Positions 15,161 to 22,748 of a stretch of 37,857 nt of DNA are shown here, in pieces. Numbering within the stretch: position 1 is the stretch's first letter; every line of letters begins with the position of its first letter. A program made the position numbers and the translations under genes. A model generated the notes under the pieces. That model ran no database searches. It was not told the DNA's origin and saw only the letters and a list, made by a program, of their open reading frames with translations. Origin of the DNA: JAFGMQ01 sp036733345 (GTDB lineage Bacteria > Desulfobacterota > DSM-4660 > Desulfatiglandales > Desulfatiglandaceae); assembly GCA_036733345.1 (NCBI GenBank), contig DAINAR010000029.1, forward strand, positions 1 to 37,857, given 5' to 3'.

Positions 15161-16474
15161 CTATCTCGTCATCATGCCCGGCAGCAGTAGAGCAATTTTA
15201 GGAAAAATGGTAATCAAGGCGACTATGGCGAATATTGCGAGGAGAAAAGGCATAACTCCGCGAAAAATGGTTTCAACAGGTGTGTCCTTAGCAACCCCGG
15301 CAACAGTGAATATGTTGAGTCCCATGGGGGGGGTAATCAGCCCTGCCTCCATCATCAATACGGCGATGACCCCGAACCATATGGGATCGAAACCGAGAGC
15401 GATAATCACAGGGTAAATCACAGGCATAGTCAGCACCATCATGGAAATCGCGTCCAAAAAACAGCCCAGGAACAGGTAGATAATGACAATGATCGTGTGA
15501 ATCAGATATGGGGAAACCGCGAGAGCGGCTGCCCATTCGGCAACCCTCATGGGAATCGTTGAAAGTGCGAGAAAATAACTAAAGACGTTTGCGCCGGCTA
15601 CAAGAAACAGCACCATAACGGAAATACGTACCGCCTCCTGGAGGGCCTCTATCAGGTTTTCTGTGTTCAGTTTCTTCTTTATGATGGCAAAGATGAACAG
15701 AATCGTTGCTCCGATGGCTCCTGCCTCAGTTGGGGTAAAGAAACCTCCATAGATGCCCCCCATGACCAGTAAAAAGACGACCAGGGGTTCCCAGATCCCC
15801 AGAAGTGACGAGAATTTTTCTTTCCACGTCACACTCTCGGGACTTGCAGGAGCGAGACTCGGATTCAGTTTGACCATAAAAACCACAATAAGGATATAGG
15901 CAACGGCCAGGGTCACTCCGGGGAGTATTCCTGCAATAAGCAGTTTTCCGATGGATTGCTCCGTAAGCATGCCGTAAACGATAAACCCAATGCTGGGAGG
16001 AATAAGAAAGCCCAGCGTCCCGCCGGCGGCAATACTCCCTGTTGCGAGCCTGGGATGATAATTATATCGTTTCATTTCGGGCAGGGCTACAGTACCCATG
16101 GTGGCCGCCGTGGCGACCGATGACCCCGAAACGGCGGCAAATCCCGCGCAGGCGCCGATAGTTGCAATACCCAGTCCGCCAGGGAGTCTCCGGAGCCATT
16201 TGTCAAAAGTGGAATACATCTCCTTGGTCATTCCTGAACTCCCTGCAAATCCCCCCATCACAATAAAGAGTGGTATTACAGTATAGGGAAAATAGGCTGA
16301 AACCTCATAGACCGTTCTTGCAACCATCGGAAGGGCCGCACCGGCACTGGACAAATAGGTTACGCCCACAAAACCTACAAGCATCAAAGCAAAGGCGATA
16401 GGCATTCCAATAAAAAGCAGCAAAAAGACCAGAACTGTACCTATGACGCCTACAATTACAGGATCCACTGTCAT
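15161..16474 (-). CDS. dctM: TRAP transporter large permease, DctM type
   Basis: The 437-residue protein is very hydrophobic, with about 12 membrane segments, and carries DctM-family motifs: FIGMPIAFALM (about residues 20-31), GSSVATAATMGTVALPEM, GGTLGFLIPPS and, near the C-terminus, GLITPPMGLNIFTVAG. It forms the Na+-coupled channel half of a tripartite ATP-independent periplasmic transporter. The start overlaps the dctQ stop (ATGA); GTG 16468 is also possible because AGGAG is then better spaced. Its place in the cluster suggests nicotinate import. The 3' neighbour, the dehydrogenase gene, lies about 340 bases away. Confidence 0.92.
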   Translation of the reverse strand: MTVDPVIVGVIGTVLVFLLLFIGMPIAFALMLVGFVGVTYLSSAGAALPMVARTVYEVSAYFPYTVIPLFIVMGGFAGSSGMTKEMYSTFDKWLRRLPGGLGIATIGACAGFAAVSGSSVATAATMGTVALPEMKRYNYHPRLATGSIAAGGTLGFLIPPSIGFIVYGMLTEQSIGKLLIAGILPGVTLAVAYILIVVFMVKLNPSLAPASPESVTWKEKFSSLLGIWEPLVVFLLVMGGIYGGFFTPTEAGAIGATILFIFAIIKKKLNTENLIEALQEAVRISVMVLFLVAGANVFSYFLALSTIPMRVAEWAAALAVSPYLIHTIIVIIYLFLGCFLDAISMMVLTMPVIYPVIIALGFDPIWFGVIAVLMMEAGLITPPMGLNIFTVAGVAKDTPVETIFRGVMPFLLAIFAIVALITIFPKIALLLPGMMTR

Positions 16475-16962
16475 CTCCTCTTGAATTTTTTCAGGGTGTC
16501 CACCAGATCAATCAACAGTTCCAGACAGAGAAAAACACCCGCTACACTCACAAGCAGTCTGAAAGGAAACTGGGGAACTCGGAGCATATCCGAGACCGTC
16601 CGTTCTTCTATGCCGACCACCCATCCCTGCCAGGCCATAATCCCGATGATGAAAAGGCTCAGCAGGATGGTTAATACATCGAGCGTCGAAGTAATTTTCT
16701 CGGGAAGCCTGGAAACCAGCATGGAAACACGGACATGTCCCTTCACCTGGTGGGTGTAGGCTACACCCAGCAGGATAAATATTACCAGCATATAGCTTGA
16801 AAGCTCCATGGAACCCGGGATAGGCCGGGACCAGACAGCCCGGCCTACCACTTCCCCGCTGGTAATCAGCATCATGGGGATCAGGAAAAACATACCCACA
16901 TAACTCAAGTACAGTGTGGAACGTTGTATGACTTTTCTAAGCATCGTTTTTGACTCCGCCAT
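16471..16962 (-). CDS. dctQ: TRAP transporter small permease, DctQ type
   Basis: The 163-residue protein has four predicted membrane helices (about residues 16-34, 51-65, 92-109 and 132-152) and the usual DctQ spacing, including SGEVVGRAV and the helix-loop containing VKGHVRVSML. It pairs with the DctM subunit in the inner membrane. ATG 16944 (MLRKVIQ) has GGCGGAG upstream and may be the real start instead of ATG 16962. The gene overlaps dctM by 4 bases. Confidence 0.88.
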   Translation of the reverse strand: MAESKTMLRKVIQRSTLYLSYVGMFFLIPMMLITSGEVVGRAVWSRPIPGSMELSSYMLVIFILLGVAYTHQVKGHVRVSMLVSRLPEKITSTLDVLTILLSLFIIGIMAWQGWVVGIEERTVSDMLRVPQFPFRLLVSVAGVFLCLELLIDLVDTLKKFKRR

Positions 16963-16984
16963 TCAAGGATATTTCAATACCCCG

Positions 16985-18037
16985 CTACTTCCATTCATCA
17001 GGTATTGCCACGGATTTCGCGCCTATGCTTTCCGTCACCTTATTATATTTCATGACGGTCTCTTTGGCAGGCAGGCCTTTGGCCTCCAGGTCAGTTACCC
17101 ATTTTTCGGTTACATCCTGGAAACCCTTGAACCATTTCTTCTGTTGCTCGGCAGGCAAATCGTAAAGCGTGACTCCTTTATCTTCAATTTCTTTTATCAT
17201 GACCTTGTAGACATCCCGGTTCAAGCCGCCTGTCGTCCTGAAAGGATTGCTGCATACTTCCATAATGATCGGTTTTAAATCATCCGGGGTATTGTCCCAG
17301 CTCTTCTGGTTCATGATTACGCCTTCGGTAACACAACCGAAGGTGGCGATTACACCGTATTTTGCGACCTCATAGAGTTTGAAGGCCAATATCAGGGGCG
17401 GGCAAGTGACTAATCCGTCAATAGTTCCTGTCTCCAGAGCGAGATAGACGTCTCCCAGTGGCATAAATACGGGTTCTGCGCCCAGGGACTTGATGTAATT
17501 GGTTTGATGACCGCCTGGCGCCCTGATTTTCAGACCTTTACAGTCCTCCAGGGTTTTCACCGGCTTCCGGGTCCAGAGGAATGCCTGGATGCAGCCGTTA
17601 AGCTCGATCATCTTGACACCAGGGAACTCATTCGAAAGTGCTTCTTCGTACATTTTGTTGCCAATATCCACAGCCAGATCTTTCCCATCGACCCAGGTTG
17701 CAAGGGATAGTACATCGCTTAAAGGAAATCGGCCTGGTGTCCAGGTGGCGGTGAAATATCCCATATCCGAAAGTCCCTTTGACACAATATCATAATGTTC
17801 CGGGCCTTTCCCCAGGGCTGCGCCTGCATAGAGAGTATAGGTAATACGTCCATCACTCTTCTTCTTCAATTCCTCGAGCATTGGTTGCCATACGGTTTTC
17901 ACTTCTCTACTGGCAGGTGGATGCCAGGTGCTGAATTTCAGGTGCATCTTGGACTTTGCTGCAGCTAAAGCACCCGTAGGCACGAGAAAGAAAGCCAGCA
18001 ATGAAACTACCAAACAAAATAGAAAGACTTTTTTCAT
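16985..18037 (-). CDS. dctP: TRAP transporter substrate-binding protein, DctP type
   Basis: The precursor (350 residues) has a clear Sec signal peptide, MKKVFLF... ending near LVPTGALAA. The mature part has the DctP-fold sequence order: FSTWHPPAS, GLKIRAPGGHQTNYIKSLGAEPV and ALETGTIDGLV. The Arg in KIRAPGG corresponds to the residue that salt-bridges the substrate carboxylate in most TRAP binding proteins, which fits an acid such as nicotinate. ATG 18037 was chosen over an in-frame TTG six bases upstream because GGAGG (18045-18049 complement) is then correctly spaced. It is the first gene after the regulator, so its promoter should respond to the inducer. Confidence 0.93.
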   Translation of the reverse strand: MKKVFLFCLVVSLLAFFLVPTGALAAAKSKMHLKFSTWHPPASREVKTVWQPMLEELKKKSDGRITYTLYAGAALGKGPEHYDIVSKGLSDMGYFTATWTPGRFPLSDVLSLATWVDGKDLAVDIGNKMYEEALSNEFPGVKMIELNGCIQAFLWTRKPVKTLEDCKGLKIRAPGGHQTNYIKSLGAEPVFMPLGDVYLALETGTIDGLVTCPPLILAFKLYEVAKYGVIATFGCVTEGVIMNQKSWDNTPDDLKPIIMEVCSNPFRTTGGLNRDVYKVMIKEIEDKGVTLYDLPAEQQKKWFKGFQDVTEKWVTDLEAKGLPAKETVMKYNKVTESIGAKSVAIPDEWK

Positions 18038-18068
18038 GTCCAAACCTCCATTATAATGTGATGTTAAT

Positions 18069-18080
18069 ATTGTATAACAT
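18069..18080. promoter_or_regulatory. possible regulator-binding site upstream of dctP
   Basis: ATTGTATAACAT matches 9 of 12 bases of the palindrome ATTGTCTACAAT found upstream of the regulator gene. It lies 32 bases before the dctP start and overlaps TACAAT/TATACA on the minus strand, a likely -10 region. No good -35 box was found. Confidence 0.4.
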
Positions 18081-18227
18081 TTGCTAAACAGATCCTTTAC
18101 TTAACTACAAATAACAATTTCCACAAAAACAGTAGTGATGACTCGAAAAGGCTTTCTATAGAGAGCCTGAATTCGATTTATGCTGAGATTTACGAATAAT
18201 CAACAAAATAAACAGACTGTTAGCACT

Positions 18228-18971
18228 TTAATTAAATCCAGCTGTATCCGCAATGAAATTCATATTTTTTGCCTGGGGTGTATAGTGAGTCTCCGTTCCA
18301 GCAGGAATAGCCTGATTCATTTCTTTGATGATGATTTCCTGCACAATTTGAAGGCCTTTGGATATATGTTCCCGGGTCATCTGTATGGCCCGATCCATAT
18401 TTCCCTTTTTTATGGCAATGACTATTTCCTGATGATACATAAGGGATTCCCTGATATGTGACTCATTCATAAGTGACATACAGCTGAACCGACTAACCTG
18501 ATTATGAAGTATTTGAGCAATTTTTCGGAGTCGCTGATGTCCGGAAATCTTAAACATAATGTCATGAAATTTTTTATTAAGAGACTCATATCTGATAATA
18601 TCAGGGGGTTTAGATAAGACACATTTTTCCATTTCACTTAATATATCATCCCATTCATCCAGATTCTTTTTTGATATTTTTTCAAATGCCAGCCTCGTGG
18701 CCATCTCATAGAGATTGCTCTTCAGAGAATAGATTTCCCATGCATCGCTCTCGGTGATTGTAGCGACAAAAGCCCCTCTATTGGGCTTTCTTACGATCAA
18801 TCCCTCTGCCTCCAAGAGTTTCAATGCTTCCCTGATTGGGGGGCGGCTGATTCCGAGGTAGGATGCTATTTCATGTTCCTTTATCTGCTGGCCGGGATAG
18901 AGTTCTCCCTGAAGAATGCAGCCAACCAGATACCTTCTTACGCTGTCAACTATGGACTGTATTTTTATCAT
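18228..18971 (-). CDS. GntR-family transcriptional regulator with FCD domain
   Basis: The 247-residue protein has an N-terminal winged helix-turn-helix of the FadR subgroup (YLGISRPPIREALKLLEAEGLI, about residues 39-60, then the wing RGAFVATI) and an all-helical FCD ligand domain. In this domain, Asp/His residues (for example the H in FHDIM and the EH in MTREHI) usually hold a metal that contacts a carboxylate effector. It lies upstream of and in line with the transporter and catabolic genes. It is the obvious candidate regulator, with nicotinate, 6-hydroxynicotinate or a ring-opened acid as effector. The ribosome site is weak. It may repress its own gene through the palindrome at 19017-19028. 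Confidence 0.88.
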   Translation of the reverse strand: MIKIQSIVDSVRRYLVGCILQGELYPGQQIKEHEIASYLGISRPPIREALKLLEAEGLIVRKPNRGAFVATITESDAWEIYSLKSNLYEMATRLAFEKISKKNLDEWDDILSEMEKCVLSKPPDIIRYESLNKKFHDIMFKISGHQRLRKIAQILHNQVSRFSCMSLMNESHIRESLMYHQEIVIAIKKGNMDRAIQMTREHISKGLQIVQEIIIKEMNQAIPAGTETHYTPQAKNMNFIADTAGFN

Positions 18972-19016
18972 GATTCAGCTTTGCCTGATTAATACATTTG
19001 CAATTGTCTTTTGTCT

Positions 19017-19028
19017 ATTGTCTACAAT
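19017..19028. promoter_or_regulatory. candidate FadR/FCD-type operator in the regulator promoter
   Basis: ATTGTCTACAAT has perfect 5-base arms (ATTGT/ACAAT) around two bases, the short spacing typical of GntR/FCD operators. On the minus strand it lies 20 bases after a TTGACA (19054-19049), over the expected -10 box. Extra ATTGTC/TTGTCT copies lie beside it at 19003-19016. Confidence 0.5.
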
Positions 19029-19167
19029 CTTTATCACAAAATTACATTTGTCAAGCAAAAAATGACTACAGCAAAAAATGACTGCGTTTCGGTTTTAAGC
19101 TAAAGTTGAATATTCTATGGCCGGGTTAACCAATATGCTTTAGCAGGAGCTTGAATTGCCCTGAACT

Positions 19168-19857
19168 TTATATCCCTTTTCTGATGAGATCGTATGATTT
19201 CGGTCCGCAGTTAAAGAGCAGGTCGAAGGCGGAAAGGTTATATACGAAACTTCCCCATAGCTGAGGATAGACAACAGGCCGATAATTGAAAAACACAGGT
19301 TCAATGCCCTCATCTTGAAACGATTCGCTATTGAGAGATTTTTTTGCTCCGCTTTGTGCAAGAAAATGAGATGCTCCCAGTTTTCTGCATATCTCTATAG
19401 AAAGGCGCGGCTCTTTTTCTTCGATTCCAAGTTCAGAGAGCAATACTGTCTTAGACTGAATCCTCATGCATTCCATAAAATACACGATAATTGTCAGGTT
19501 AAGATCAATAAGCCTTTCGAACCTTCCGGAAAATATTTTTTCAAGAAATTTAATATGGTCCTCGAAAAATGGGGCGTTTGCATATGCTGTTTTAAGGCTT
19601 TCAAGGTGTTTTCGGGCCCAACTCCTTTCATTAAATATCCTGACTTCATTGATCTTCTGAAGGCCTAGGCCTTTTTTCCAGACCGGTACGGTAAGGCGAA
19701 GAATGCCCTGGTGGTTTTTGAAGCGATTTCTTGTCAGCCAGGTGGAGCCGCGGGGAAACTGAACAGTATCCATCAGGACAAGGATATCCGAAAGCATGGC
19801 CTTTGAGAAAAAACCGGGAAAAGGTGCAAAATATGGCTGATTAATGGATATTATCAT
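19168..19857 (-). CDS. WbqC-like family protein
   Basis: The 229-residue protein matches the WbqC family: it opens with MIISINQPYFAPFPGFF and has VLMDTVQFPRGSTWLTRNR, SLKTAYANAPFF and a C-terminal SFVYNLSAFDLLFNCG block. WbqC-like proteins occur in O-antigen and amino-sugar gene sets, but their reaction is not firmly established. The open frame extends to 19983; I placed the start at ATG 19857 because the family begins here and the longer form would run into the permease gene. It follows the ampG-like gene on the same strand, with 76 bases between them. Confidence 0.8.
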   Translation of the reverse strand: MIISINQPYFAPFPGFFSKAMLSDILVLMDTVQFPRGSTWLTRNRFKNHQGILRLTVPVWKKGLGLQKINEVRIFNERSWARKHLESLKTAYANAPFFEDHIKFLEKIFSGRFERLIDLNLTIIVYFMECMRIQSKTVLLSELGIEEKEPRLSIEICRKLGASHFLAQSGAKKSLNSESFQDEGIEPVFFNYRPVVYPQLWGSFVYNLSAFDLLFNCGPKSYDLIRKGI

Positions 19858-19933
19858 ATTAAAGATAAATCCGCCTGTGAGATATGTATAATATGTTTTT
19901 TCACAGACAAATAAACTGAATACTCTTATGATC

Positions 19934-21193
19934 TTAATCAGAAACCACCTTAATTGCTGCACTTTGTGTATTCCAGGGGGCAAATTTCAGCAGTAGCAAC
20001 ATGCCGGGTATGGCTATAAGTGTACATATTATGAAGAATTCTTCCCATCCAAGATATTTTGCTATAAACCCGGTGGGGGCCGAGGCTATTACCCTGGGAA
20101 TGCCCATCAGGCTTGTAAGGAGCGCATATTGTGTGGCAGTAAATTTTTTATTAGTAATGCTTGCCATGAATGCAGCGTAGGCGGCAGTGCCCATCCCGCT
20201 GCTCAGATTTTCAAAGGCAATGACACCGCCAAGCGCTGTTATATTATAGCCGATTTTTGCCAGTACTGCAAAGCAGGCTGTGGATACTGCCTGCAAAAAT
20301 CCGAAGACCCAGAGAGAACGGTTGATTCCGAGACGGATCATGATGATTCCTCCTGCAAGAGCTCCTGATATTGTGGCCCAGAAGCCGAAAAGCTTTACAA
20401 CTGCACCGATCTCAGTCTTTGAAAATCCGATATCAAGATAAAAGGGTGTTGTCATGGCGCTGGCCATTGTGTCTCCGATTTTATACAGAAGTATGAATGC
20501 AAGAATCCAGAGTGCTGAGGGCCTTGTAAAATATTCAACCAATGGATCAATTGCAGCCTCTTTTATTGTCCTAGGCGTTCCTGCAGGGGTATCAGGTTCG
20601 GGGGTAAGGATGGTTGTAATTATTCCTGGTAACATGCATGCGGCCATGATTAGATAGACACAGGAAAAAGGCATATGGTCCGCCAGTATCAGACCGCCGC
20701 CTGACGCCAGGAGCATACCTATTCGATAGCCGTTGATATATAAGGAAGATCCAAGCCCCAGTTCCTCATCCGAAAGGTCCTCTCTTCTGTATGCGTCAAT
20801 TACAATGTCCTGAGATGCGCTGAAGAATGTTACAAGGAAGGCTGCAAATGCAACCATCCAAGGGTTTTTGCCCGGATCAGTCGCCCCAAGGGCTGAAATG
20901 GAAAGAACCAGGGCAATCTGTGCTATTAACAGCCATCCTCTTCTTCGGCCGAGAAAGGGAAGTGTAAAACGATCAAGAACAGGCGACCAGAGGAATTTTA
21001 TGGTATATGGAAGCCCTACGAGTGCCATTATCCCTATTACTGCAAGGTCTACTCCTTCTTCCTTCATCCATGCCTGTAACAGACTTATTGTAAGGAGTAG
21101 TGGAAGCCCTGAGGAAAAACCCATAATAAGAGAGACCAGCATGCGCCTGCTGCAGATTACCCGAATCATAGTCATTTTGCTTTTGAGATTCAT
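19934..21193 (-). CDS. AmpG-like muropeptide permease (MFS)
   Basis: The 419-residue membrane protein of about 12 helices has the AmpG signature: MGFSSGLPLLLTISLLQAW, ALVGLPYTIKFLWSPVLDR, LGRRRGWLL and ASQDIVIDAYRRE. AmpG brings anhydromuropeptides from the periplasm into the cytoplasm for cell-wall recycling. The distance to well-studied AmpG is unknown, so import of another amino-sugar ligand is possible. Neither of the near starts (ATG 21193 or ATG 21175) has a convincing ribosome site. A neighbouring wbqC-like gene lies downstream. Confidence 0.85.
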   Translation of the reverse strand: MNLKSKMTMIRVICSRRMLVSLIMGFSSGLPLLLTISLLQAWMKEEGVDLAVIGIMALVGLPYTIKFLWSPVLDRFTLPFLGRRRGWLLIAQIALVLSISALGATDPGKNPWMVAFAAFLVTFFSASQDIVIDAYRREDLSDEELGLGSSLYINGYRIGMLLASGGGLILADHMPFSCVYLIMAACMLPGIITTILTPEPDTPAGTPRTIKEAAIDPLVEYFTRPSALWILAFILLYKIGDTMASAMTTPFYLDIGFSKTEIGAVVKLFGFWATISGALAGGIIMIRLGINRSLWVFGFLQAVSTACFAVLAKIGYNITALGGVIAFENLSSGMGTAAYAAFMASITNKKFTATQYALLTSLMGIPRVIASAPTGFIAKYLGWEEFFIICTLIAIPGMLLLLKFAPWNTQSAAIKVVSD

Positions 21194-21396
21194 ATCAATA
21201 AGTATTTACACCCAGATAATTAACCCTATAAAATATTACTGATGAAAGCAAAGTGTTTCTTTTTATCCATTATCAGGTTATCCTTTTATTTTCGAAATGC
21301 TAAATTTCTGAGATAATTAGCAGTCTTTTTTAATGTCCGCCAAGGTTATTTCCAGGTCTTACTGATTTCTGCGCTTAAAATATTTTGATCCGCCAG

Positions 21397-21478
21397 CCAG
21401 CCAAAGGCTGGTAAAAGGCAGACAAGCCCGCCACAAAGACTGGCGGGTAAACCCGCCATAAACACGGCGGACAAGCCC
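21397..21478. repeat. cluster of three GC-rich hairpins with repeated GACAAGCCC
   Basis: Within an AT-rich gap, CCAGCC-AAA-GGCTGG (21397-21411), CCCGCCA-N7-TGGCGGG (21427-21447) and CCGCC-N8-GGCGG (21453-21470) follow each other. GACAAGCCC occurs at 21421-21429, and GACAAGCCC again at 21470-21478. The arrangement resembles a REP/BIME-type intergenic repeat. Confidence 0.6.
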
Positions 21479-21521
21479 ACTTCCCTTGGGGCATTCAATG
21501 CTTTTCTGAATCGCTTTTAAG

Positions 21522-21656
21522 ATGCAGGATCATTACAGGGAAGAAGTTGACACTTATTTTGATAACCTGCTTGGAGAGGTCCCCTTGTTTGAGGAAGAGG
21601 TCAGGTGCCTGCAAGTGGTGTCCAGGGTAACGGATAACCTTTTTGCTGCTGCTTAG
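21522..21656 (+). CDS. possible 44-residue small protein, not recognised
   Basis: An ATG frame encodes an acidic peptide that starts MQDHYREEVDTYFDNLLGE and ends VTDNLFAAA. The amino-acid composition looks protein-like, but there is no good ribosome site and no neighbour on this strand. It could be a remnant of a larger gene broken near the hairpin cluster. I do not recognise a family. Confidence 0.25.
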   Translation: MQDHYREEVDTYFDNLLGEVPLFEEEVRCLQVVSRVTDNLFAAA

Positions 21657-21686
21657 GAAATAATATCCGTCCATCTGCTATTATTG

Positions 21687-21728
21687 ATTCCGGATTGCGC
21701 AGGAGGTTACTTCAGCACAATCCGGAAT
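21687..21728. repeat. 11-base perfect inverted repeat downstream of hisF
   Basis: ATTCCGGATTG (21687-21697) and CAATCCGGAAT (21718-21728) flank a 20-base loop immediately after the hisF stop. There is no T-run on the hisF-sense side, so it is not a classical terminator, but it probably forms a 3' hairpin in the hisF mRNA. Confidence 0.55.
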
Positions 21729-21734
21729 TACAGC

Positions 21735-22499
21735 TTAAAGTCTGACGTTAAATCCTTTTTCCTCAAGATATTCCTTGACTTGTTTTACTGTTAAAAGGCG
21801 AAAATGGAAAACGGAAGCCGCCAGTAACACGCTCGCTCCTCCAATTGCTGCTCCTTCATAAAAGTGTTCCAGGGTGCCTGCTCCACCCGAGGCAACAACC
21901 GGGACCTCAACTGCATCAGAAACTGCCCTGGTAAACTCAAGGTCATATCCCGACCGGGTTCCATCTCCATCCATGCTTGTTGGAAGAATTACCCCTGCGC
22001 CAAGATCCTGGCATTGTTTTGACCATTCAATGGCATCCTTTCCTGTAGGCATTGTCCCTCCGGAAACCACAAGCTCAAACCCTGATTTGATCTCATTATT
22101 TCTTTTTGCGTCAACAGCAACAGTAATTCTATCCGACCCGAACTTTTTTGCAGCTTCCCTTATCAAGTCAGGATTTTTTACTGCGGCACTGTTCATTGAG
22201 ACTTTGTCTGCCCCGGCTTCAAGAACCATTTCAATATCCTGAAGCGTGGAAATTCCACCTCCCACGGTTAGGGGTATGGAAATCACTGACGAGACATTGC
22301 CAACCCATTCCAGTCTGGTCTTTCTGTTTTCAAGAGTAGCTGCAATATCAAGCATGGCCAACTCATCTGCGCCTTCATTTTCATATAGAGTCGCATTTTC
22401 TACCGGGTCCCCGGCATTTTTAAGATCAACAAAATGAACACCTTTAACTACCCTGCCGTTTTTCATATCAAGGCAAGGCATTATTTTAATTATTTCCAT
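21735..22499 (-). CDS. hisF: imidazole glycerol phosphate synthase cyclase subunit
   Basis: HisF closes the imidazole ring in histidine synthesis with ammonia delivered by HisH. The 254-residue (beta/alpha)8 barrel has the catalytic D11 (PCLDMKNGR) and D130 (VAVDAKR), and the phosphate sites TVGGGI and ASGGAG. The start is set at ATG 22499 (MEIIKIMPCLD) instead of 22514, to match the family N-terminus. Of the four residues that form the ammonia gate in Thermotoga HisF, E46 and K99 are kept but R5 is Lys and E167 is Val (V170 here). No other his gene is near, so a specialised paralogue is not excluded. Confidence 0.85.
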   Translation of the reverse strand: MEIIKIMPCLDMKNGRVVKGVHFVDLKNAGDPVENATLYENEGADELAMLDIAATLENRKTRLEWVGNVSSVISIPLTVGGGISTLQDIEMVLEAGADKVSMNSAAVKNPDLIREAAKKFGSDRITVAVDAKRNNEIKSGFELVVSGGTMPTGKDAIEWSKQCQDLGAGVILPTSMDGDGTRSGYDLEFTRAVSDAVEVPVVASGGAGTLEHFYEGAAIGGASVLLAASVFHFRLLTVKQVKEYLEEKGFNVRL

Positions 22500-22748
22500 C
22501 ACTGCTCCTGTCATATTCTTTAATTATACATAAATCCGGTTTCAGTGTCAGGCCGGATAATACATGAAACAGAGTCACTTATAAAGGTTTATTTGGTTAT
22601 TATATCATACAAAATAAAAAAGGCCGGAGATTAATGCTGTCAAAATTACCAGTATGGAAGCCAACATCGGAATAAACTTTACATGAAGGATGAATACATT
22701 TAAAAAGATACTGGGTGATTTTTGATAGAAAAAAGCAGTAAGGTCAAA
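22500..22748. other. intergenic region up to the assembly gap
   Basis: AT-rich, with no clear gene. A plus-strand TTG frame (22722-22748, reading IEKSSKVK after the start) runs open into the gap and might be the beginning of the truncated alpha/beta hydrolase gene. This cannot be settled without the missing sequence. Confidence 0.35.

Larger units (their letters stand above)
4478..18971 (-). other. putative nicotinamide/nicotinate catabolic gene cluster
   Basis: Twelve genes all lie on the minus strand, with mostly overlapping or near-overlapping ends: regulator, three TRAP transporter genes, aldehyde dehydrogenase, nicotinamidase, three hydroxylase subunits, enamidase, reductase, UPF0280 and AA_synth. 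The two best-recognised enzymes, enamidase and 6-hydroxynicotinate reductase, are diagnostic of the reductive anaerobic nicotinate route known from Eubacterium barkeri. The only larger gaps are regulator to dctP, dctM to the dehydrogenase gene (about 340 bases), and around the nicotinamidase gene. Sampled 60-base lines inside it are clearly GC-richer than those of the flanks. Confidence 0.8.

Noticed and set aside
21397..21478. CRISPR array
   Set aside because: Units are short internal palindromes of differing sequence; there are no regular repeats with unique spacers and no cas genes.
21687..21728. Rho-independent terminator of hisF
   Set aside because: Perfect 11-base arms, but a 20-base loop and no T-run in the sense direction; kept only as an inverted repeat.
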